A stretch of DNA of 24,615 nucleotides, taken from positions 1-24,615 of the IMG/VR virus record IMGVR_UViG_3300048929_000261, one strand, 5' to 3'. The translations under genes were made by a program, and so were the position numbers. This DNA comes from a virus. Shown piece after piece: positions 18,617-24,615 of this stretch (position 1 is its first letter; every line of letters starts with the position of its first letter). The notes beneath the pieces are model-generated. The model was not told where the DNA came from. It did not search any database and saw nothing but the letters and a program-made list of their open reading frames with translations.

Positions 18617-18667
18617 TTGGCGTTGTCCTTTCGACTTGTGCGGGGCAGAGCGCCGCGCGCAAGGCGA

Positions 18668-18696
18668 GTTAGATCACAAACCTAACAGAATGACAA
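18668..18696 (-). promoter_or_regulatory. promoter of the leftward accessory operon
   Basis: On the minus strand TTGTCA (18696-18691), 17 bases, then TCTAAC (18673-18668) with TGTGA directly upstream. GTGATCTAACTCG over the -10 matches 9 of 13 positions of the element at 3404-3416. The predicted start lies about 45 bases before the first ATG. It is the only good promoter seen upstream of the ribozyme-bearing genes. Confidence 0.6.
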
Positions 18697-18718
18697 GCGC
18701 CTATCGTGCATCCTCACA

Positions 18719-18759
18719 AAGGAAAGCGCGCACGCACGCGCGGCTAAGGAAAGCGCGCA
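18719..18759. repeat. 14-bp direct repeat in the divergent noncoding region
   Basis: AAGGAAAGCGCGCA occurs at 18719-18732 and 18746-18759. Nearby are three CATGCACA-like words and alternating CGCGCA tracts, similar to 15003-15028. The whole stretch 18617-19086 (470 bases) lies between divergent operons and holds no convincing gene; it contains the accessory promoter, these repeats and the GC hairpins at 18980-19010. A clear rightward promoter for the virion genes was not found. Confidence 0.45.
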
Positions 18760-18979
18760 TGCACACTCGCCCATGCACACACGCGCGTAGCAAGGCCTAT
18801 GCCAAGCTGTACACGCCATGCACAAACCGCATGCAAAGCAAGCGCCGTGCCACGTTGGCTAGCGTCGAGCTGACATAGTGCGTGAACGCCTAGTGTCTCT
18901 ATGTTTCCAATGACTTAGACCGCGCTGTAACAAAGCGTGATAGCCCGCGCAATTTTGTTGCGGGTCCCTGCTAGGCCCA

Positions 18980-19010
18980 CCCCCTCCCACCGGGGGCAGT
19001 CGCCGCCCCC
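18980..19010 (+). other. two mutually exclusive GC hairpins in leader
   Basis: CCCCC (18980-18984) can pair with GGGGG (18992-18996), while GGGGGC (18992-18997) can instead pair with GCCCCC (19005-19010). The two stems share the same G run, so only one can form at a time. They lie 77 bases before the first virion gene. No T run follows, so a terminator is unlikely; a translational or pausing switch is possible. Confidence 0.4.
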
Positions 19011-19086
19011 GAAAGATGCGCAGATTTAAGCGTTTTTGCCCACTCTTGATCGCTTGCGCGGTCGAGCCCACCCATCGGAGTTTTGC

Positions 19087-19437
19087 ATGGCTAGCAGCCC
19101 TTATAGGACGTTTTCGGCTTCGCGCATGCAAACCAATGCGGCGTGGGAGAGCCCGTCGATCAGTTTGCGCGCCGGGTCGCCGGCAACGCTCGTCGATCTC
19201 TCGTCGTGGACGCTTGATGGCGTCGCCATCGGCCAGAAGTGCGGTCGCATCAAGCTCACGGAAGCAAACGGCAAGATCGTGATCGCGAGCACTACGGAAT
19301 TCAAGGTCGCTCTTACGCCCGCCGACATGGCGCAGCTCGGCGCCGGGACGGTCACTATCGAGGTCATGCGTCGCGATCCTGCGCCTGTGCGCCCGATTGT
19401 GCGACTGACAGGCCAGAACGAGCTGGGGGTCGCATGA
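19087..19437 (+). CDS. probable tail-associated protein (116 aa)
   Basis: The protein begins MASSPYRTFSASRMQTNAAW and then is beta-rich: DLSSWTLDGVAIGQKCG, KIVIASTTEFKVALTPAD and IEVMRRDPAPVRPIVRLTG. Such beta-sandwich proteins with an S-W-x-L-x-G segment are common in phage tail-fibre and baseplate regions. CGGAG lies six bases before the ATG. It is coupled to the next gene by ATGA. The function is inferred from fold style and neighbours only. Confidence 0.7.
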   Translation: MASSPYRTFSASRMQTNAAWESPSISLRAGSPATLVDLSSWTLDGVAIGQKCGRIKLTEANGKIVIASTTEFKVALTPADMAQLGAGTVTIEVMRRDPAPVRPIVRLTGQNELGVA

Positions 19438-19874
19438 CGGACCTCATCATTGATCAGATTTACCCGGCGCCACTGCTCGTCGAGACGCCGGACGACGACA
19501 TTCAAATCCTTCTCAGCGCTGCGGAGCAGGGACCGCCCGGTTCGCAAGAGCTGAAAGTGCACGAGGTCGTCTCTACCGACATCACCGAGATAGATTACGC
19601 GAAGGGGGAGTGGCAAGTTCTCTCGCTTCAGACTGATATCTCGCAATTGAACGTCGTGAACTGGCCGCCGGCTGGCAAAGCAGCGCGTCTCGTTCTCGAA
19701 ATCAATAACACGGGCGGCTTCAGCATAGAAGCGTGGCCCGCGAACACAAGATGGGTCGACGGCCCGCCAGCGATCACGCTCGGCGCGGGGAAAGACGACC
19801 TGATCGTTCTCTCAACCGGCAACGGCGGCGCGAAAATCTTCGGAAGCGTGGTCGGCCAAGACTTCACCCCATAG
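19434..19874 (+). CDS. probable tail or receptor-region protein (146 aa)
   Basis: The protein begins MTDLIIDQIYPAPLLVETPD and contains AAEQGPPGSQELKVHEVVS, a short collagen-like turn (QGPPG) seen in tail adhesins, then a beta-sandwich C-terminus (KAARLVLEINNTGGFSIEAW, TRWVDGPPAITLGAGKDDLI). This C-terminal module resembles those at the ends of phage tail fibres. The start overlaps the previous stop (ATGA). The receptor is unknown. Confidence 0.72.
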   Translation: MTDLIIDQIYPAPLLVETPDDDIQILLSAAEQGPPGSQELKVHEVVSTDITEIDYAKGEWQVLSLQTDISQLNVVNWPPAGKAARLVLEINNTGGFSIEAWPANTRWVDGPPAITLGAGKDDLIVLSTGNGGAKIFGSVVGQDFTP

Positions 19875-19887
19875 GGATCACACCAAC

Positions 19888-20307
19888 ATGGCAATCCAGC
19901 TCTCCGTTGCTGTTCGCAACGCGCGCCTTGACGCGATCGAAACCGTGATCGGCACTGGCGCAAAACTGCAAATCTACTCCGGCACGATGCCGGCCAACGC
20001 CGCCGCTTCGGCAACCGGCACCAAGCTTGCGGAAATCACGTTGGCCACCGATTGGGCCGCCGCGGCTGCGAGTGGCTCGAAGAATTTCAACAACACGCCG
20101 CTGTCGACGACAGGTCTATCAGGGGCGGCCGGCGGTACGAACGCTGGATATTTTCGTCTTGTCGCTAGTGACGGCACGACTTGCGGCATGCAAGGCACCG
20201 TCACCATCACAGGCGGCGGTGGCGACATGACCGTCGACAATCTCTCGATCGCGTCGGGCCAGGCCTTCAACGTGACGGGATTCTCCCTCACCGACGCCAA
20301 CGCCTGA
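19888..20307 (+). CDS. conserved phage virion-region protein (139 aa)
   Basis: The protein begins MAIQLSVAVRNARLDAIETV and has a TGAKLQIYSGTMPANAAAS segment, a central Gly/Asn-rich stretch and a C-terminus VTITGGGGDMTVDNLSIASG, NVTGFSLTDANA. Proteins with the start MAIQLSxAVRNARLDAIET are frequent in phage tail regions and are thought to be tail-associated beta-structured proteins. GGGAT precedes the ATG. Function is not established. Confidence 0.8.
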   Translation: MAIQLSVAVRNARLDAIETVIGTGAKLQIYSGTMPANAAASATGTKLAEITLATDWAAAAASGSKNFNNTPLSTTGLSGAAGGTNAGYFRLVASDGTTCGMQGTVTITGGGGDMTVDNLSIASGQAFNVTGFSLTDANA

Positions 20308-20340
20308 TTTCACAACCTCTTACAAACGCGGAGCATACCT

Positions 20341-20643
20341 ATGTCCGGTACTTGGAACGTTACTGCCTCTTACGACAAGTCGAGCTACAACCAGGGTGAT
20401 GTCATGGCCATCGCCATTGTGGGCAACTACGTCGCCGACGTGGTCTCGCAGCAGCAAGCCGGCCCTTACTCGTTGGAGCTGACCGCTGATGACGGCACGA
20501 AGACCAACATCTCCGTGCCCGCCGTTCCGGTGAGCGTGACCAACCACATTTCGAATAACGTTCGGATTACAGCTGTCACCCCCTCGGACGGCCGCACGTG
20601 GACCCTCGCAGCTGACGGCAAGAGCGTCAGCGCAGTCGCCTAA
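20341..20643 (+). CDS. Ig-like beta-sandwich virion protein (100 aa)
   Basis: The protein begins MSGTWNVTASYDKSSYNQGD. The alternating pattern YNQGDVMAIAIVGNYV, GPYSLELTADDGTKTNISVP and WTLAADGKSVSAVA reads as one Ig-like domain. Such small proteins decorate tails or heads. GCGGAG lies seven bases before the ATG. The next protein repeats its TADDGxxK motif, which suggests a shared module. Confidence 0.72.
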   Translation: MSGTWNVTASYDKSSYNQGDVMAIAIVGNYVADVVSQQQAGPYSLELTADDGTKTNISVPAVPVSVTNHISNNVRITAVTPSDGRTWTLAADGKSVSAVA

Positions 20644-20674
20644 AACAGGTTCACCACCAAAGGGAGAGCCGTTA

Positions 20675-22402
20675 ATGTCCGTCACGCTCACGGTCACAGC
20701 CGATGACGGCTCGACCAAGCAACTTGTGCTGGCCGATCCAGTCGTCAACTCAGCCACGCCGGCCAATTTCCGCAACGTCTCTTCGGTGCCGTATGCGGCC
20801 CGAACGAACACGACGGTCAACAAACCGTCCGGCACGGTCGACAAAGATGTCATGTTCGCCGAAGTGTTCGTGTTCAGTGGGCAGGGCGCTACCGTAGCGC
20901 TTACTGCGCCAACCGGGTGGGTACAAATCGGCTCTCCCGTCATCGTGACGGATGTTGCGGGATACAGCGCAGCGTTCTACTTGTTTTGGAAGCGGGCGAG
21001 CAGCGAGGGCTCTAGTTACGTCTTTGCACATGCCGCCGCGTCTACGGAGATCGTCATCTCGTCGTGGTCTGGATGTATCGAAACGGGATCGCCTATCGGT
21101 GCGACCTCGTCGAACAGTGGCCAGGGGACTTCTACTTCGGCTCCGAGCATCACTACCACGGCGGCAAACTCACGCGCAATCCTGGCGCAACACGGATGGG
21201 ACGCAGGCACGTTCACTCCACCCGCCGGTATGACGAAGCGATTCGAGGACCTCGTGTTCCTCGCCGACTATTTGGTGGCGTCCGCCGGCCCCACGGGGGC
21301 GAAGACCAGCACCGTGCCCGAGGGTCCTTGGGTTGCTCGACTGGTCGAGCTGAAGTCTAAGTCAACGGTGGTCGCTCCGACCGCTCCGAACATCGGCAAC
21401 GCGAGTTTCTCGCTTCAGCTGCCTGTGTCGAGCGGTGCGGCGGTGGGTTCTATCGCCAACACGGGCGGCAGTGTCACGAGCTGGTCGATTACGGGCGGCA
21501 ACGCCTCCGGCTATTTCGCGATCGACACCGCCGGCAACATAACGGTGACGGCCGCCGGAGCCTCGGGGCTGACGGCGCAGACGTACTCGCTAACGGTGCA
21601 GGCAACGAACAGCGTCGGCAGCAGCGCAGCCGCTACGTCTGTGGCGGTGTTGGCACCCCCATCATCATCGTCCTTCGACATTTCGCTCATACCTCTCTCA
21701 AAGAGCGATCCCAGGTTCGCTAACAACACTCCAGGCCCCACCGGGCCGGCACTTGTGGGTGGGACGCTGACCAACAAGACATGGGATAAGTCACCGGGAT
21801 ATCCCGATGGCGATGCCGTTTTCGCATGGCGGCCGGCTGCGACGCCAGCCACGCTCAGCATCATCAAGAGTTTGATGGATGCACGCGAAGGACCACGTAT
21901 CGGTGGTGGGGCGACTACCACGGGCGCCGTGATCAAACTTGATCAGGACTTCATCAACGTAGTCGGCATGGGTGACGATCATCCAGACGGGCTGCAATTC
22001 TTTGCCAATCAAGGCAGTGATGGGCGCGCGACCTGTATCATCACCAACAGCTGTATTTGGAGCTACACCGACGCACAGGCGGTGGCGAAATACGGATCAG
22101 CATTCAAGGGCTCCGACTGCATTCAGTACGCTGATGGTTTTGGCGGCCGGCTGGACGTGATCAACAGCGCGTTAGTGAGCGGCCAGGGCTTTACCATCAA
22201 CATCGGCGCCGATGATGGCAGTACCATCGAGGTCAACTTCGACCATGTCTACGTCGTAGGAAATTCCGGTCTGCTCTTCGCGCAGAAGGGCTCCGGTGTT
22301 TGCACCATCAAAACCTGGAACGAAGTAAGGAACGCCACGATAGTGAACGGCGTGCTTGTGCCTGGCTCCTTGATCTCGAAGCCGACCGTTCGACAACTGT
22401 AA
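20675..22402 (+). CDS. large tail/fibre protein with cadherin-like and beta-helix parts (575 aa)
   Basis: Three parts. The N-terminal lectin- or fibre-like region (1-230) has KPSGTVDKDVMFAEVFVF and TAPTGWVQIGSPV, also present in the next gene. A cadherin-like module (about 236-325) has SFSLQLPVSSGAAVGSIANT and YFAIDTAGNITVTAAG. The C-terminal 240 residues have WDKSPGYPDGDAVFAWRPA, NVVGMGDDHPDGLQFFANQG and a run typical of right-handed parallel beta-helices (pectate lyase style). The C-terminal domain may bind or degrade surface polysaccharide; no catalytic residues can be named. AAGGGAGAG precedes the ATG. Confidence 0.78.
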   Translation: MSVTLTVTADDGSTKQLVLADPVVNSATPANFRNVSSVPYAARTNTTVNKPSGTVDKDVMFAEVFVFSGQGATVALTAPTGWVQIGSPVIVTDVAGYSAAFYLFWKRASSEGSSYVFAHAAASTEIVISSWSGCIETGSPIGATSSNSGQGTSTSAPSITTTAANSRAILAQHGWDAGTFTPPAGMTKRFEDLVFLADYLVASAGPTGAKTSTVPEGPWVARLVELKSKSTVVAPTAPNIGNASFSLQLPVSSGAAVGSIANTGGSVTSWSITGGNASGYFAIDTAGNITVTAAGASGLTAQTYSLTVQATNSVGSSAAATSVAVLAPPSSSSFDISLIPLSKSDPRFANNTPGPTGPALVGGTLTNKTWDKSPGYPDGDAVFAWRPAATPATLSIIKSLMDAREGPRIGGGATTTGAVIKLDQDFINVVGMGDDHPDGLQFFANQGSDGRATCIITNSCIWSYTDAQAVAKYGSAFKGSDCIQYADGFGGRLDVINSALVSGQGFTINIGADDGSTIEVNFDHVYVVGNSGLLFAQKGSGVCTIKTWNEVRNATIVNGVLVPGSLISKPTVRQL

Positions 22403-22436
22403 GACAGCCCATTGCGGTTGTTAGAGGGGAAGCCCA

Positions 22437-24176
22437 ATGGCAATCGCAGTAGCGTCTACCAGCAACACGCCGAGTCTCGGCACGAGAGTCAATACTACGA
22501 TCACGGCACCGTCCGGTATCACGGACGGTGAACTGCTTGTCGCAGAATTGCACGTCGGCGATCTGTCAGCTCTTCCGGCGCTCGCGGTTACGCCGCCCGC
22601 CGGTTGGTTTGAGGCGCCTAACAGTCCGGCGGCAATTTCTGCGAGCGGCTACACCATCGCTATCCACACCTACCTCAAGGTGGCATCGGGGGAGAGTGGG
22701 GACTACACGTTCACCCACACTTCGGCCGATACCGAAGGGTTTATGTACAGGCTAACCGGCGCCGATCCGGTGAACCCGCTCGACGTGACTCCCGTCGCGC
22801 AAGTCTCGATTGCCGGAAACGGCACGACGACGAACTACCCGTCAATTACGCCGATCACGAACGGCGCTTTTCTGATTTACGTCGAGTCTGTTTGGGACGC
22901 GGTTGGCGCTGGCGCGATATCGGGGACGACCCCGACCATTACAGCGCGGCGGACCGGCTCCATCAGCTTGATATCTGACGGCACGCAGACGACGGCGGGT
23001 GCGACAGGCGCCCGAACCCGAGTCAACGGAAACGGCGGCACAGGTCTGGATCACCCGTGGGCATCGTTTGTCCTCGCTATTCGACCGGCAACTGGCGCTT
23101 CCGCGATATCCGCTTCGGTCTCGTCGACCTTGGGCTCCTTGAACGCTTCTGCTTCAGGGACCGTGGCCAACAATGGAAGCGCAGCTAAGACGCTTGGCGC
23201 GCTCACCGCGTCGGCTCAGGCCGGCAATCCGGTAGCCGCCGCTGCAACGGCTACGATGGGGTCATTGCAGTCGGTAGCGGCTGCCGCTAATCCGATCACG
23301 GCCCAATCTTCGAATACGCTCGGTGTGCTGGTAGCGGCGGTGACCGCCACCCACCAGGTGGCCGGACAGGTTTCAGCTACGCTCGGTGCTCTCACCGTGT
23401 CGGGGCAAGCATCGCACGCGGTGACAGCCGCGGTAGCGGGGACGCTAGGCACACTGCAAAGCGGGGCAGTTGCTACCAACGCCGTAACGGCACAGGTCGC
23501 GAACACGCTAGGTCTATTGACCGTGTCGGCGCAGGCTACCGCGCCGATCCCTGGCGAGGTTTCGGCACAGGTCTCGGCCACTCTTGGGCCAATCTCTGCG
23601 TCCGCGCAGGCTTCGTCTCCAATAGCGGCGCAGAGCCCGGTTACGCTCGGCGCGCTTACTGCGTCGGCCGCAGCCGCGCATCCGGTTACGGCGCAGACCA
23701 CGGTCACGCTCGGAGCGCTTACTGCTTCGGCGGCAGCTTCGCATGCGGTAACAGGTCAGGCCGTAGCCACGCTCGGTGCGCTCACTGTGTCGGCGCAGGC
23801 TACCGTGCCGATACCCGGACAAATTGCAGCGCAGGTCGCGGCCACGCTTGGTAGCCTCAGTGCGTCGGCGACGGCTTCACATTCGGTGGCAGCCGCAGTT
23901 GCCGCCTCGCTCGGTGCTCTGACCACGTCGGCGAACGCTTCGCATCCCGACACAGCGCAGGTCGCGAGCACGCTCGGCGCTCTCACGGTCTCGGCCCACG
24001 CAGGTAACCCTGTGACTGCACAGAGCGTAAACGCACTCGACGCATTGACAGCAACTGGCACCGTGGAGGTGCCGGTAAAAGCGTTCGTTTCCGCTGCGCT
24101 TGAATCTCTGACCGTGAACGCTCGCGCACGTAACCACCCAAAGGCGGTTACCTCGGGCGCGTTCATGCTCATCTGA
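22437..24176 (+). CDS. repeat-rich tail fibre-like protein (579 aa)
   Basis: The N-terminal 225 residues are a fibre-head-like domain (ITAPSGITDGELLVAELHVG, VTPPAGWFEAPNSPAA), homologous in style to the start of the preceding protein. From about residue 226 to the end there are about 16 tandem units of roughly 21 residues built on TLGALTVSAQASHPVTAQVA. Two units are 25 residues long (with IPGEVSAQVS and IPGQIAAQVA). The repeat composition (Ala, Thr, Ser, Val, Leu) suggests a long beta-solenoid or triple-stranded fibre shaft. GAGGGGAAG lies before the ATG, and CCATTG/CAATGG can pair across the start codon. Variation in repeat number could change fibre length. Confidence 0.78.
   Translation: MAIAVASTSNTPSLGTRVNTTITAPSGITDGELLVAELHVGDLSALPALAVTPPAGWFEAPNSPAAISASGYTIAIHTYLKVASGESGDYTFTHTSADTEGFMYRLTGADPVNPLDVTPVAQVSIAGNGTTTNYPSITPITNGAFLIYVESVWDAVGAGAISGTTPTITARRTGSISLISDGTQTTAGATGARTRVNGNGGTGLDHPWASFVLAIRPATGASAISASVSSTLGSLNASASGTVANNGSAAKTLGALTASAQAGNPVAAAATATMGSLQSVAAAANPITAQSSNTLGVLVAAVTATHQVAGQVSATLGALTVSGQASHAVTAAVAGTLGTLQSGAVATNAVTAQVANTLGLLTVSAQATAPIPGEVSAQVSATLGPISASAQASSPIAAQSPVTLGALTASAAAAHPVTAQTTVTLGALTASAAASHAVTGQAVATLGALTVSAQATVPIPGQIAAQVAATLGSLSASATASHSVAAAVAASLGALTTSANASHPDTAQVASTLGALTVSAHAGNPVTAQSVNALDALTATGTVEVPVKAFVSAALESLTVNARARNHPKAVTSGAFMLI
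23100..24160 (+). repeat. about 16 tandem 63-bp coding repeats
   Basis: Within the fibre gene, units of about 63 bases (two of 75) repeat around a conserved ACGCTCGG-GCGCT core encoding TLGAL. Adjacent units differ by many synonymous and conservative changes, so the array is old, but it could still expand or shrink by recombination. Confidence 0.75.
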
Positions 24177-24215
24177 AAACAGGAGGCCAACGGCCTTTAC
24201 ACCAGGAGTCCCGCT

Positions 24216-24530
24216 ATGCCCGCAACCTACACCCCACCGTACCCGTTCGTCGAGATTATATGGGACGATGCGGCTAGTAATTCGGCGACATGGGTGACCG
24301 CGGACGAGATCACGGGACCCGAACAAGTCATCACGCGCGGGTGGCTTGTCAAGGAAACAGACGCATACGTCGCGCTCGCTAGCTCTGTCGCCAACGAAGA
24401 ACTGCACGAAGAGACGGTTGGCAACACGATGACGATCCCGAAAGGAATGATCGTGTCGCGACGCGAACTGAAGCTCTCTACATTGCGGCCGAAAAAGCCG
24501 AAGAAGGGCGTGGAGAGCAATGCCGCCTGA
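24216..24530 (+). CDS. conserved phage hypothetical protein (104 aa)
   Basis: The protein begins MPATYTPPYPFVEIIWDDAA and has TADEITGPEQVITRGWLVKE and a C-terminal NTMTIPKGMIVSRREL. The plan (IxWxDxxxxxxW, GWLVKExDxYVxLASSV, TIPKxxIVSRRxL) matches a widespread uncharacterised phage protein usually found close to the packaging genes. It is separated from the fibre gene by 39 bases and overlaps the next gene by 11 bases. Confidence 0.78.
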   Translation: MPATYTPPYPFVEIIWDDAASNSATWVTADEITGPEQVITRGWLVKETDAYVALASSVANEELHEETVGNTMTIPKGMIVSRRELKLSTLRPKKPKKGVESNAA

Positions 24531-24615
24531 GTTGCCGAAGAAGCTCCCCGCAAAGGGCATCTCGATACTCTTTGGCGTCAGTGAGCAACGCATCTCCCAG
24601 CTGAAGCGCAAAGGC
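24520..24615 (+). CDS. small terminase subunit (Nu1-like), 5' part
   Basis: A partial gene running off the right edge, beginning MPPELPKKLPAKGISILFGV, then SEQRISQLKRKG. The KGISILFGVSEQRISQLKRKG stretch reads as the winged helix-turn-helix N-terminus of Nu1/gp1-type small terminases, which bind packaging sites on phage DNA. GGAG lies six bases before the ATG. Only 32 codons are visible, so the identification is provisional. A large terminase gene would be expected next. Confidence 0.6.
   Translation, partial: MPPELPKKLPAKGISILFGVSEQRISQLKRKG

Noticed and set aside
23216-24611. Several long minus-strand frames across the fibre repeats
   Set aside because: They arise from the periodic codon structure of the repeat-rich plus-strand gene.

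Overview
The window reads as part of a tailed-phage (or prophage) genome of about 60 percent GC. Translationally overlapped small genes (ATGA, GTGA and TTGA junctions) and a Prim-Pol/helicase, RuvC-like nuclease and SNF2-helicase set point to a phage. The GC content and TTGAC-type promoters suggest a proteobacterial host, probably alpha or beta. No host gene, integrase, CRISPR array or insertion sequence was recognised. The right edge enters a gene that looks like a Nu1-type small terminase subunit.

Layout. (1) Positions 40-6055, minus strand: a tightly overlapped early operon with a RuvC-like resolvase, several small proteins, an SNF2-like helicase, a DUF4406 protein, a DUF2800 (Cas4/RecB-like) nuclease and three small proteins. 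It is driven by a promoter near 6093-6122 and a second one at 3408-3436. (2) 6153-8563, plus strand: a divergent early operon of small phage proteins with an internal terminator. (3) 8579-11093: promoter, structured leader, a 760-residue primase-polymerase/helicase and a terminator. (4) 11092-11458: an iteron-like field, the best candidate replication origin. (5) 11492-13323: promoter, two hypothetical genes, a 47-residue protein and a deoxynucleoside monophosphate kinase. (6) 13349-14638: a strong promoter, a folded leader RNA, a small Cys-rich protein, a minor-tail-Z-like protein, a tRNA-like RNA and a small ORF. (7) 14639-15402: mostly noncoding, with repeats and tandem leftward terminators. 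(8) 15403-18616, minus strand: an accessory operon of eleven small genes from a promoter at 18668-18696. (9) 19087-24615, plus strand: tail or virion-decoration genes, then the start of a packaging gene.

The most striking content is in region 8. Three intercistronic gaps each hold a complete type II (circularly permuted) hammerhead ribozyme that starts at the stop codon of the upstream gene and ends just before the ribosome binding site of the next. The cores are intact and stem III differs between copies by compensatory changes, while H17 is C, C and A. The polycistronic RNA is therefore predicted to cut itself between genes, leaving a hairpin at each new 3' end and each new 5' end. Other gaps of the same operon hold a short element of the GTTAGGTGACACG type instead. 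The same element recurs at early promoters and leaders across the window, suggesting a phage-wide control site. Functions given as inference below rest on sequence reading only; no search or folding program was run.
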